Source of the DNA: Dyadobacter sandarakinus
Lineage (GTDB): Bacteria > Bacteroidota > Bacteroidia > Cytophagales > Spirosomataceae
Reading direction: 5' to 3'
Length of the DNA: 64,000 bases
Assembly (NCBI RefSeq): GCF_016894445.1
Contig: NZ_CP056775.1
Coordinates: 2,048,001-2,112,000 of the forward strand
Below the pieces are notes generated by a model that had not been told where the DNA came from, searched no databases, and saw only the letters and a program-made list of their open reading frames with translations. This document shows positions 1-7,979 of the stretch, piece after piece. Within the stretch, counting starts at the first letter, position 1; each line of letters starts with the position of its first letter. A program made the translations under genes and the position numbers.

Positions 1-59
1 TGGATATGCACAAGCCATTTCCGTAATTGCGATGCAAAAGTAGAGTTTGTGGACGTATA

Positions 60-794
60 ATGCAAATCAAAATAACTAAAAATGCCTTCTTATGGCCTGT
101 CATAGCGCTCCTGAGCTGGTCTTTGCCGACTGCCGCAGCGCCAAAGAGCGAGCTTAAAATCGCTGATTCTCTGTTCGCTATGGCCAAGTACCCGGAGGCG
201 CTCGCCCTGTACGAAAAAAACTTCAGCGAGGATAAAAAAAACAACCAGAGCCTCCTTCTCAAACTGGCTTTTCTTGCTGAGAAAACCAATAATTATACCG
301 ACTGCCTGTATTACCTGAGCAAGCTGGCACTTGTTAATCCGTCGCGCCGCCTCTTTGAGAAAATGGATAAAATTGCCGGAGAGCAGGGACTTACCGGCTA
401 TGAGTTTGACGACTACAATTACTTTATCATCTTCTACCGGCGCTACGGCGACTATGTTCCGGTTTTCCTGCTTACACTAGGTACGTACATCGTTGCAATC
501 ATGGTGTCCAAAGCGCGGCGGAGAGAGCCGATTCTGCAGATCCACAAGGTGTCCATCGTCGTGTACCTGCTCGTGCTGCTTGGAATTTTGAATGCTCCGT
601 CACTTTATAAAACATGCATTATCATCAACGACAACACCTTTCTGCGGGACGAACCTTCGTCAGCTGCGCCTGTTGTGGAACGGGTCGGTAAAGGTCATAA
701 GCTAACTATTTTGGGGTCTGTAGACCATTGGAACAGAGTTATATGGAACAACCGGATCGTTTATATTCGCAAAAGTGATCTCTGGAATATTTAG
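60..794 (+). CDS. TPR-like and SH3-domain membrane protein, function unknown
   Basis: 244 residues from ATG 60. An upstream in-frame TTG at 27 would add 11 residues unlike a signal sequence, so I chose the ATG. The N terminus is a hydrophobic signal or anchor (about residues 8-27). Residues about 30-110 look like one or two TPR helices pairs (KYPEALALYEKNF, then DCLYYLSKLALVNP). Two membrane segments follow (VPVFLLTLGTYIVAIMV and VSIVVYLLVLLGIL), and the last 60 residues resemble a bacterial SH3 domain (FLRDEPSS ... VGKGHKLTILG ... WNRVIW). It resembles BatE-type proteins in architecture but not closely enough in order of parts to name it. No linked Bat genes are visible. Role unknown; envelope location inferred. 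Confidence 0.7.
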   Translation: MQIKITKNAFLWPVIALLSWSLPTAAAPKSELKIADSLFAMAKYPEALALYEKNFSEDKKNNQSLLLKLAFLAEKTNNYTDCLYYLSKLALVNPSRRLFEKMDKIAGEQGLTGYEFDDYNYFIIFYRRYGDYVPVFLLTLGTYIVAIMVSKARRREPILQIHKVSIVVYLLVLLGILNAPSLYKTCIIINDNTFLRDEPSSAAPVVERVGKGHKLTILGSVDHWNRVIWNNRIVYIRKSDLWNI

Positions 795-813
795 AATGCA
801 AATTGGTATCATT

Positions 814-843
814 TTTGTACTGCCGTAAGTTTGTATATATTTA
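814..843 (+). promoter_or_regulatory. Candidate Bacteroidetes-type promoter for the CHRD lipoprotein
   Basis: TTTG at 814-817 and TATATTTA at 836-843 match the Bacteroidetes -33 (TTTG) and -7 (TAnnTTTG) boxes in 11 of 12 defined-like positions, with an 18-base spacer, 33 bases before the ATG at 877. Read by eye; not verified. Confidence 0.4.
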
Positions 844-876
844 GGCGTAAAATTTTTTCAAAAAATTAAAGAATGT

Positions 877-1341
877 ATGAAAAAGCCAATGAAACGTTTT
901 TTACTATTGATCGCAGGAGTTTGCATGCTGGGGTTCATTTCTTCCTGTAAGGAAGAAGGTCCGCATAAGAGCGATATCGTGACTTTCACTGCTGTAATAA
1001 ATAGTACTCCAACCGTTCCTAAAGCTACATCTTCCGCACAGGGCACTGGTGTTTTTGAGTACAACAAGGTGACCAGGGACCTGAAGTACAATATCAATTA
1101 TCAGAACATTACACCTACTTCGGTGACGATCAATAATCCTTCGCCTGCATGGGCGGCCGGACCTATCCTGTTTACACTGGCCGAAAATCCGGCAGGTGGC
1201 CAGGTACAGGGCACAATAAAGCTGAATACTGACCAGCAAACTGTCCTCATCACCGGCGCACTCTATGTGAATATCACTACTAAAGAGAACATCTACGGCG
1301 AAATCCGCGGGCAAATCATTGCTGATAAAACCAACGAGTAG
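877..1341 (+). CDS. CHRD-domain lipoprotein
   Basis: 154 residues. The N terminus MKKPMKRFLLLIAGVC is a signal peptide leading to a lipobox ending in FISSC (Cys about residue 24), so a lipid-anchored envelope protein is expected. The rest matches the CHRD fold: an opening beta strand VTFTAVINST, a central GVFEYNKVTRDLKYNINY, and a terminal IYGEIRGQI, which is the hallmark ending of CHRD domains. CHRD is found in chordin and in many bacterial secreted proteins; no enzymatic role is known. Single gene with its own candidate promoter and a strong terminator after it. Confidence 0.85.
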   Translation: MKKPMKRFLLLIAGVCMLGFISSCKEEGPHKSDIVTFTAVINSTPTVPKATSSAQGTGVFEYNKVTRDLKYNINYQNITPTSVTINNPSPAWAAGPILFTLAENPAGGQVQGTIKLNTDQQTVLITGALYVNITTKENIYGEIRGQIIADKTNE

Positions 1342-1347
1342 GATCAT

Positions 1348-1400
1348 CAGCATACAAAAAAGGCAGCAAAACTAAGTTTTGCTGCCTTTTTTGTATGCTG
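1348..1400. terminator. Bidirectional terminator with perfect 26-bp arms
   Basis: Arms 1348-1373 and 1375-1400 are exact reverse complements around one base, with A-rich and T-rich ends that would give a U-tract on both strands. It sits between the converging CHRD gene and the helicase gene and ends 4 bases from the helicase stop. Confidence 0.9.
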
Positions 1401-1403
1401 ATC

Positions 1404-2639
1404 TTAAAGCTTTTTCTTCTTCTTCCGCGATTGCTCCATCGCCTCAATCTCCTTCATCAGCGACTTCAGATCATTCGGGCTGTCTGAGGTAAAATCCAGT
1501 GTTTCAGAGTAGGCCTGGGAGGTAATGTCCATTCTGGTGATGGGTTTATCCAGAAAGCTTTCAATCTCCTCCAAAACCGCCTCTTCCTCGGGCGCGCAAA
1601 ATGATACGGCTGTACCTTTGTGAATCCCGCGACCGGTACGTCCCACACGGTGAACGTAATTCTCAGCCTGCTCCGGAAGGTCATAGTTGACTACATAATC
1701 CACATTGGGAATGTCGATGCCGCGCGCACTGACGTCTGTGGCAATCAGCACCTTTACGTCTCCTTTCTTGAATGCATTCATGGCAGTAAGGCGGTCACCC
1801 TGGTCTTTGTCGCCATGAATGGTAAGACTGCCGATTCCCATGCGTTCCAGCGCCGCAAATACACGTTCGGCCCGCACTTTGGTCCTGACAAACACCAGAA
1901 TTTTACTGTCCGGATTTTCCTTGATCACTCTTTCCAGGAAAAACCGCTTGTCGTCCATCGCAATAAATGCAACCGAATGCCGGATATTTTTTGCAACCGG
2001 ATTCTTGGGCGAAACCTGTATCCTGATTGCATTTCGAACGAGCGAGTAGGCGAGCTTTTTAATGTTTTCATTGATCGTAGCCGAAAAAAACAGCGTTTGC
2101 CGCTTTCCCGGAAGGAACTTGATGAGGTCACGGATATCTTTGATAAACCCGAGGTCGAGCATGTGGTCAGCCTCGTCAAGCACAAGTACTTCCACCTCAT
2201 TCAGCTTGATATAACCCTGACTTACCAGGTCAAACATCCGCCCCGGCGTCGACACGAGTATGTCAATGCCCTTTTCCAGCCTGGCGATCTGTGGCCCCTG
2301 CTCTACCCCTCCGAATACGCTGAAAGGTTTCACCCGGGTATGTTTTGCAAGCTGCGCAAACACTTCCGTGATCTGGATCGCCAGTTCTCTGGTCGGCACC
2401 ATCACCACACATTTGATCCCCTCGGAACGTGCCGAGCTTTTCTCACGATGCAGCCGGTCAATAATCGGGATTGCAAATGCAGCGGTCTTCCCGGTCCCTG
2501 TCTGCGCGATGGCGAGTACGTCCTCCCCTTTCATGATCGCAGGAATCGCCTTAAACTGTATATCAGTAGGACGCTTGAAACCACCGGCTTCCAGACTCCT
2601 CTTGATCTCGGGGGCTATACTATAATCGTCAAATCTCAT
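1404..2639 (-). CDS. rhlE: DEAD-box ATP-dependent RNA helicase, RhlE type
   Basis: 411 residues with all family motifs in order: Q motif around GFKRPTDIQ (20-28), Walker A AQTGTGKT (45-52), PTRELA, TPGR, DEAD in LVLDEADHMLDLGF, SAT, ARGID and HRVGRTGR. The C terminus is short and lysine-rich (EQSRKKKKKL), as in RhlE-like helicases that use a basic tail to hold RNA. Cytoplasmic; unwinds RNA duplexes, likely in ribosome assembly or RNA turnover. The precise subfamily (RhlE versus DeaD) is inferred from length and tail. Confidence 0.92.
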   Translation of the reverse strand: MRFDDYSIAPEIKRSLEAGGFKRPTDIQFKAIPAIMKGEDVLAIAQTGTGKTAAFAIPIIDRLHREKSSARSEGIKCVVMVPTRELAIQITEVFAQLAKHTRVKPFSVFGGVEQGPQIARLEKGIDILVSTPGRMFDLVSQGYIKLNEVEVLVLDEADHMLDLGFIKDIRDLIKFLPGKRQTLFFSATINENIKKLAYSLVRNAIRIQVSPKNPVAKNIRHSVAFIAMDDKRFFLERVIKENPDSKILVFVRTKVRAERVFAALERMGIGSLTIHGDKDQGDRLTAMNAFKKGDVKVLIATDVSARGIDIPNVDYVVNYDLPEQAENYVHRVGRTGRGIHKGTAVSFCAPEEEAVLEEIESFLDKPITRMDITSQAYSETLDFTSDSPNDLKSLMKEIEAMEQSRKKKKKL

Positions 2640-2708
2640 GTTTCAAATCATTACCGGCTCAAAGGCAGTGCCGCAAAGCCGCAAGATACGTCCGTTTACC
2701 CGCAAACA

Positions 2709-2999
2709 CTACTCATAAAGCCGGAGCCGGTTCCTCAATGCCGTGATCTCGCGGTTCATATCATCCATGCGTTCCAGCAGTGTATGGATTGCACCTATTC
2801 CTTCCATGTTGATATGCAGGTCATTGTGCAACCTCACCATGCGCTCGATCCGTTCGAGGTGCGGCACGTGCAGAAAGCGCGTCTGCTGCATGACTACCAG
2901 CTCTATCAGACCACTCTCCTGCAGGGAATCTACAAAATCATGCTCCACGCCGTAGTAGGTGCAGAACGTTTCAATGGATATCAGCTCGTCATTTTCCAT
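2709..2999 (-). CDS. cbpM: CbpM-like chaperone modulator
   Basis: 96 residues, a MerR-like helix-turn-helix fold protein: ISIETFCTYYGVEHDFVDSL then GLIELVV and a helical C-terminal half (MVRLHNDLHINMEGIGAIH, MDDMNREITALRNRLR). Family knowledge: CbpM binds the J domain of CbpA and inhibits its co-chaperone activity. The gene begins 12 bases after the stop of the DnaJ-class gene, on the same strand, which is the classic cbpA-cbpM order. No unusual features. Confidence 0.88.
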   Translation of the reverse strand: MENDELISIETFCTYYGVEHDFVDSLQESGLIELVVMQQTRFLHVPHLERIERMVRLHNDLHINMEGIGAIHTLLERMDDMNREITALRNRLRLYE

Positions 3000-3011
3000 G
3001 ATCTTACGGAT

Positions 3012-3899
3012 TTAGGATTTGGAAAGTTCGGTAAATAATTCTTTCTGGCGGGCAGTCAGGTTAACCGGTATTTTCACGTCAAATGTGACATAAAGATCGC
3101 CAAAGCTCCCCTCTTGTTTGTACACCGGAAACCCTTTTCCTTTCAGGCGTACCACGGTACCATTCTGCGTTTCGGGTTTTACAGGCAGCTTCACTTTTCC
3201 GCTCAATGTTTCCACCACCAGCTCTCCGCCCAGCACAGCCGTGTAAAGATCCACCTCTGCCTTCACATGCAGGTCATTCCCCGAGCGGCGGAAATGTTCG
3301 TCCGGCTCAACCTGGAATGTAATGAACAGGTCACCCGCAGGGCCTCCGTTGGCGCCGGGCCCGCCATGTCCCGCGATCTTGATCGTCTGGCCGTTTTCAA
3401 TCCCGGCCGGAACGGTTATACGGATATTCTTTCCATTGACCATCAATGTTTGCTTGTGTGTTTCGGCAGCCTCACGCAGGTTCAGCCGGAGTTCAGCCTG
3501 AAAATCCTGCCCGCGGAACCGTGCCTGCCTGCCCCCGCCGAAACCTGCCGATCCGCCGAACATTGACTCGAAGAAATCGGAAAACCCGCCTTCTTCACCC
3601 GAAAACCACTGTTCCTGCTGCCCGCCTGACGGACTGCTCCGGCGCGCCTGCCGGGCTTTTTCAAACTCTTCCCCGTGCTGCCAGTCCTTTCCGTACTGGT
3701 CGTACTTCTTACGCTTTTCGGGATCGCTGAGCACCTCATTGGCCTCATTGAGCTCCTGAAATTTCTTTTGTGCCTCCTTGTCGTTGGGATTCAGGTCCGG
3801 GTGGTACTTCCGGGCCAGTTTTCTGTACGCGTTTTTAACTGCCTTTTCATCGGCAGTCTTATCAATTCCGAGTATCTGATAATAATCTACGAAAGCCAT
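3012..3899 (-). CDS. cbpA: DnaJ-class co-chaperone CbpA
   Basis: 295 residues. N-terminal J domain with the HPD signature (KYHPDLNPND, about residues 31-40), then a Gly/Phe-rich linker (about 90-125, GGFSDFFESMFGG), then two DnaJ C-terminal beta domains. There is no cysteine-rich zinc finger, which separates CbpA from DnaJ. Stimulates DnaK ATPase and binds nucleoid DNA in other bacteria. Forms an operon with the downstream cbpM. Confidence 0.93.
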   Translation of the reverse strand: MAFVDYYQILGIDKTADEKAVKNAYRKLARKYHPDLNPNDKEAQKKFQELNEANEVLSDPEKRKKYDQYGKDWQHGEEFEKARQARRSSPSGGQQEQWFSGEEGGFSDFFESMFGGSAGFGGGRQARFRGQDFQAELRLNLREAAETHKQTLMVNGKNIRITVPAGIENGQTIKIAGHGGPGANGGPAGDLFITFQVEPDEHFRRSGNDLHVKAEVDLYTAVLGGELVVETLSGKVKLPVKPETQNGTVVRLKGKGFPVYKQEGSFGDLYVTFDVKIPVNLTARQKELFTELSKS

Positions 3900-4040
3900 A
3901 ATACATTCAGGTTAACGTCAGTAATACTATCCGAAAAAATGTTGCCGGTCAAGCCGCGCAGGCTAATCCGGTCGGTTATGCAGATTTTTCTGTATAAATA
4001 ATTATAATGCGAAGTGATAAGTTCAAACAACATGTACAGT

Positions 4041-5048
4041 ATGGATCAGATCAACTGGGGTATCATCGGGTGCGGTAATGTAACGGAAGTAAAAAGCGGA
4101 CCGGCATTCGGGCTCGTCGGCAATTCACGCCTGGTAGCAGTGATGCGGCGCGATGCCGTCAAGGCAGCCGACTATGCTGCCCGTCACCAGGTACCCCGCT
4201 GGTACTCAGATGCCGACGCGCTTATCGCCGATCCTGATGTTAACGCGATTTACATCGCCACTCCGCCCGATGCCCACGAAGCCCTGGCATTAAAGGCGAT
4301 TGCAGCAGGTAAGCCTGTGTACATAGAAAAACCCATGGGCCGCAATGCAGCCGAGTGCAACCGCATCAATGAAGCCGCAAAACTGGCCGGCGTGCCCGTA
4401 TTTGTGGCATATTACCGGCGTGCACTCGACTATTTTCTCAAAGTCAAGGAGCTGGTAGACAAAGGCTTAATCGGCGATATCAGGTTTGTGGATATTACCC
4501 TGCAGTGGCAGCCGTATGAAGAAGAAACCGGACCGGATGCAAGTCCGCGCTGGCGTGTATTTCCGGAGATTTCAGGCGGTGGGCATTTTCACGACCTGGC
4601 CTCACACCAGTTTGATTTTCTCGAATTCCTGCTCGGGCCAGTCCGCTCGGCCCAAGGATTTGCAAAAAACCAGGCTGGCCTCTATCCGGCAGATGACATT
4701 GTGGTAGCCAATTTCGAGTTTGAGTCGGGTGTACTTGGCAAAGGCAGCTGGTGTTTTACCGTCAGTAAAGAACAGCGGGAAGACCAGGCTGTGATCGTCG
4801 GTTCTAAAGGCCGTATTACGTTTTCCTTTTTTGAAAAATTTGATATCAAACTTGAAAATGAGGAAGGTACTGTTCTATTTCACATCCCCTACCCGGCCCA
4901 TGTGCAGCAGCCGCTGATCTCGCAGATGGTTGCCGAGCTGAGGGGGGAAGGTACCTGCCCGAGCACGGGCGTTACCGGTGCCCGCGCCAACCTGATCATG
5001 GACCAGATATGCGAAAATGGCAGCAGGCATGAAAATCAACAAATCTGA
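4041..5048 (+). CDS. Gfo/Idh/MocA-family NAD(P)-dependent oxidoreductase
   Basis: 335 residues from ATG 4041. Alternative in-frame starts are GTG 4014 and ATG 4032; the chosen start places the Rossmann strand INWGIIGCGNV right at the N terminus as is usual. The dinucleotide fold is followed by DVNAIYIATPPDAHE and the family lysine in YIEKPMGRNAAE (EKP). A histidine-bearing segment GGGHFHDLASHQFD lies where the catalytic His sits in relatives. Probably oxidises or epimerises a sugar or cyclitol; substrate unknown. Divergent from cbpA; no operon partners. Confidence 0.85.
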   Translation: MDQINWGIIGCGNVTEVKSGPAFGLVGNSRLVAVMRRDAVKAADYAARHQVPRWYSDADALIADPDVNAIYIATPPDAHEALALKAIAAGKPVYIEKPMGRNAAECNRINEAAKLAGVPVFVAYYRRALDYFLKVKELVDKGLIGDIRFVDITLQWQPYEEETGPDASPRWRVFPEISGGGHFHDLASHQFDFLEFLLGPVRSAQGFAKNQAGLYPADDIVVANFEFESGVLGKGSWCFTVSKEQREDQAVIVGSKGRITFSFFEKFDIKLENEEGTVLFHIPYPAHVQQPLISQMVAELRGEGTCPSTGVTGARANLIMDQICENGSRHENQQI

Positions 5049-5133
5049 AAAAACAATAAATTAGAATTACGGGATACAAATTCTTTTAGACGCACAGTTA
5101 TCTCTAAAACCACAAATCCAAAATCAGAACATC

Positions 5134-5247
5134 ATGGCAAAAGGTAAAAATCTTGACAAAGGGAGCGCGAAAAAGGAACCTGAGAAAAATCTTAAGGAAA
5201 AACGCGCCGAGAAAAAGGCTAAAAAGGACGGTAAAAAAGACTACTAA
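5134..5247 (+). CDS. Small lysine-rich protein, 37 residues
   Basis: ATG 5134 to TAA 5245-5247 encodes a 37-residue protein beginning MAKGKNLDKGSAKKEPEKN and ending KKAKKDGKKDY. About 16 of 37 residues are lysine, with scattered acidic residues; it should be disordered and strongly basic. I recall similar short basic proteins in cytophagal genomes without a function. An overlapping frame at 5153-5353 gives a less plausible Arg/Thr-rich product. Nucleic-acid or ribosome association is only a guess. Confidence 0.6.
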   Translation: MAKGKNLDKGSAKKEPEKNLKEKRAEKKAKKDGKKDY

Positions 5248-5365
5248 GCCTCAGCCGGGAGCCAGGACAATGCAGCCGGAGCTCCCGGCGCTTCATTCAT
5301 CAGCAAGTTCCGGGTTGGGGTACTGCGGGTTTACTCCGACATTTACAGCCTGACCTTATACCCAT

Positions 5366-6229
5366 ATGGAACAAGATACCTACAACTACGATAAAGTAGC
5401 CCGTGCCATTTCGTACATCGTGTCCAATGCCCGCGAGCAGCCCACGCTTTTTGATGTGGCCGATGAAGTAAATACCAGCCAGTTTCATTTGCAGCGGGTA
5501 TTTTCGGACTGGGCGGGTATCAGCCCCAAGAAGTTTCTGCAGTACATTACGGCTTCCTATCTCAAAGAAAAAATACGCGAGTCACAGAACCTTGCCGAGC
5601 TGGCCGAACAGGCAGGGTTATCCAGCCAGAGCAGGGTGTATGATCATTTTGTCTCTATCGAAGCTGTCACTCCGCATGAGTTCAGGAGCGGCGGACAGGC
5701 GCTCGAAATTTCCTACGGCTTTCATCCTACCCCGTTTGGGGAGTGCTTTATTGCGGTAACCAGCCGGGGGATCTGCGCGATGGCGTTTGTGGACGAGGCT
5801 ACCCGCGACCATCAGCTGGTACTTTTGGAAAAAAAGTGGCACAATGCACTGATCGTACCCGATGCCGAGCGCACGCGTCCTTTTATCAACCAGATTTTTA
5901 GTCCGGAAAAAGCAACGCACAAACTGCCACTGCTGGTGCAGGGCACCAATTTCCAGCTTAAAGTGTGGGAAGCTTTACTGACCATTCCTCCCGGTGCAGT
6001 CACCACTTACCAGCACATTGCGCGGAGCATCGGGAGTCCGGGAGCGGTCCGGGCCGTAGGAACCGCCGTGGGAGACAATCCCGTCGCCTTTATCATTCCC
6101 TGCCATCGGGTGATCAGGAAAGAAGGTGTGCTGGGAGAATACCGCTGGGGAAGCGTGCGCAAGAAGGCGCTGATCGGCTGGGAAGCCTCGCGTATTGCAG
6201 GAGACACGCTCGTAGAAGACATCATCTGA
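5366..6229 (+). CDS. AraC-type HTH fused to methylated-DNA-protein-cysteine methyltransferase (Ada-like)
   Basis: 287 residues. Residues about 1-95 form an AraC double helix-turn-helix (PTLFDVADEVNTSQFHLQRV, SPKKFLQYI). Residues about 105-280 are an O6-alkylguanine-DNA alkyltransferase domain with active-site PCHRV at about 243-247 and the preceding TTYQHIARSIGSPGAVRAVG helix. It therefore repairs O6-alkylguanine and may also regulate transcription. Unlike E. coli Ada it lacks the N-terminal zinc-cysteine domain that senses methylphosphotriesters, so the methylation switch of Ada cannot operate in the same way. Stands alone after the lysine-rich small gene. Confidence 0.88.
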   Translation: MEQDTYNYDKVARAISYIVSNAREQPTLFDVADEVNTSQFHLQRVFSDWAGISPKKFLQYITASYLKEKIRESQNLAELAEQAGLSSQSRVYDHFVSIEAVTPHEFRSGGQALEISYGFHPTPFGECFIAVTSRGICAMAFVDEATRDHQLVLLEKKWHNALIVPDAERTRPFINQIFSPEKATHKLPLLVQGTNFQLKVWEALLTIPPGAVTTYQHIARSIGSPGAVRAVGTAVGDNPVAFIIPCHRVIRKEGVLGEYRWGSVRKKALIGWEASRIAGDTLVEDII

Positions 6230-6395
6230 GGAATAATTTTCACAAGAATACAGGCGGACAGAATAAGAATAAAGCAATACCTACTTTTCTAATAGTCTGA
6301 TAATTAATTTATTAAATAAAAAGCAATAAAATTATTCTGCTATTGGACTGATATTGGTACGGGTATACGCAAACTAAAAACCAATTATTAGTCAC

Positions 6396-7001
6396 ATGAA
6401 GAAGTTACTTATTAAATCCTTTACTGCGGCTGCATTGCTGCTGACCATCCACACCGCCAGTCAGGCACAGTTCTCCCTGGGTTTGCAGGGAGGTGTTGCC
6501 AAATCCAATGTTGAAGATTCAAAAACCGTAGCCGGTGGCGGCATCAACCTTCGCGTATTTCCGTCACCGCAGCTTGCCTTCGGGGTAGCGGGTAAAATTT
6601 ATGCTGACGGAAGCGATTACCGCGTAGCCGGACAAACACTGAGCACAACCGGAACACTGACCCCGGTGACAGGTACTGTGGACTACTTCTTCACGGATGG
6701 CTTCATCCGCCCGTATGTAGGTGGTGACGCCGGTGTTTATTTTTCGAAATACGATGCCAAGTTCAATGGCAATACCGTACTGGAATCCTCCCGCCACAGT
6801 AATTTTGGTGCAGCCCCGCGTGCCGGTCTTGTTTTCACATTCGGAAACCTGGGCATTCAGGTGGAAGGTATTTACCACTTTGTGTTTGGGAATAAAAATT
6901 ATAGCTCCACCACAGGCAATGTGGACAACATCGACTTTGAATCTACTTCCCGTTTTGGCGGTGTGAACGTAGGTGTCATTTTTGGTCTCGGAAAGAAATA
7001 A
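6396..7001 (+). CDS. Outer-membrane beta-barrel protein
   Basis: 201 residues with a clear signal peptide (MKKLLIKSFTAAALLLTIHT ... SQAQ). The mature part alternates glycine-rich amphipathic strands (FSLGLQGGVAKSN, FGVAGKIYADGSDY, IRPYVGGDAGVYF, RAGLVFTFGNLGIQVEG, FGGVNVGVIFGLGK) as in small 8-stranded barrels of the OmpA/OmpW-like superfamily. It ends in a hydrophobic strand plus GKK. Function unknown; monocistronic with terminator at 7024. Confidence 0.8.
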   Translation: MKKLLIKSFTAAALLLTIHTASQAQFSLGLQGGVAKSNVEDSKTVAGGGINLRVFPSPQLAFGVAGKIYADGSDYRVAGQTLSTTGTLTPVTGTVDYFFTDGFIRPYVGGDAGVYFSKYDAKFNGNTVLESSRHSNFGAAPRAGLVFTFGNLGIQVEGIYHFVFGNKNYSSTTGNVDNIDFESTSRFGGVNVGVIFGLGKK

Positions 7002-7023
7002 TCCGTAGCCCCCTTGTTAGGAG

Positions 7024-7050
7024 AACGCGCCCCTGGTGGCGCGTTTTTTT
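7024..7050 (+). terminator. Rho-independent terminator after the outer-membrane protein
   Basis: AACGCGCC (7024-7031) pairs with GGCGCGTT (7038-7045) over a 6-base loop, followed by a T run to about 7050. Confidence 0.85.
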
Positions 7051-7100
7051 GTTTAAAACGATCCGCTGTGCAAACTTTGCACGCGACTTGACCACGTAGA

Positions 7101-7979
7101 ATGCTGAACACCGACTTTGCTGCCGAACTTACGCAATGGATTGTATCCCGGACTGCCGGTCTGAATGCATTGCATGAAACTGCGGAGTCAGGCATATGTA
7201 TTCAGGTGTATGCCGGGAACCTGCTCCGGCTCGAAGTACTCGCCATGTCGCCCGCACAGTGGCAGCATACAGGGTCAGAAATTGCCTGGAAAAAGCAGGT
7301 AGAAAACGTCAGGCGCAAACGGGCGGAAGGAACAAAATGCGTGATTGTATGGGAAAATGACTGGATTTTCCGGCGAGAGGTAGTCGCATCAAGGCTTGAT
7401 TCCATGCTTGGGCTGGCACAAGGCATTGCTGGGCGCCTCACCCGGGTTGTACGCATCGACCGGACTACCGCGCTCACATTTTTAGACAAAAACCACCTTA
7501 ACAGACCCATTGCGGGCAAGTACCGGTATGCGCTCGTGCTGCCGCAAAGATATTACCGCACCATCCCGGATACATTTTCGCTGGATCGTTCGGCGGAACG
7601 GCTGATCGTGGCCGTGGCAACGTTTAGCCATGCACGTGTATTTTTGAAGGATGGTAAAAGCTTCCGCTCGCTGGAATTGTTGCGGTTTGCCAGCCTGCGG
7701 GGCACCCACGTAACCGGTGGCCTGAGCAAGTTGCTGAATGCCTTCATCCTGGAAAGGCAGCCTGGCGATATCATGACCTATGCCGACCTGGAATGGTCTG
7801 ATGGAGAAAGTTACCGGCAGGCGCAGTTCACGCCCGTATCTGAGCTCCCGCCCATTGCTTTCGACATTGATCCTGAAAACGGAATGCGGGTACCAGCTGC
7901 TCAGCCACGGTATCCCGAACTTGCACCGGTGTGGAACGCGGGCAGCATCAAATTTGTCAGAAAGGTTGAAAATGATTGA
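7101..7979 (+). CDS. Phage homing-endonuclease-like (Hef-like) protein, chromosomal
   Basis: 292 residues. I recognise a pattern known from phage proteins annotated as Hef-like homing nucleases: a nuclease-like segment VIVWENDWIFRREVVASRL (about 90-110), then FLDKNHL (about 130), then ELLRFASLRGTHVTGGLSKL (about 193-212), then MTYADLEWSDGESY (about 225-240). The N-terminal piece resembles the Vsr-like E..W..R.E.V.SR block of those proteins. This is family recall, not a search. It overlaps the start of miaA by 8 bases, so the two are translationally coupled. It may be a domesticated phage protein acting on DNA or RNA; no function is known to me. Confidence 0.55.
   Translation: MLNTDFAAELTQWIVSRTAGLNALHETAESGICIQVYAGNLLRLEVLAMSPAQWQHTGSEIAWKKQVENVRRKRAEGTKCVIVWENDWIFRREVVASRLDSMLGLAQGIAGRLTRVVRIDRTTALTFLDKNHLNRPIAGKYRYALVLPQRYYRTIPDTFSLDRSAERLIVAVATFSHARVFLKDGKSFRSLELLRFASLRGTHVTGGLSKLLNAFILERQPGDIMTYADLEWSDGESYRQAQFTPVSELPPIAFDIDPENGMRVPAAQPRYPELAPVWNAGSIKFVRKVEND

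Noticed and set aside
1620..3038. 472-codon frame antisense to the helicase and cbpM genes
   Set aside because: It is a shadow of two well-supported genes on the other strand and its product resembles nothing.
5153..5353. 66-codon Arg/Thr-rich frame
   Set aside because: Overlaps the 37-residue lysine-rich gene in another frame; the latter has a better start and typical composition.
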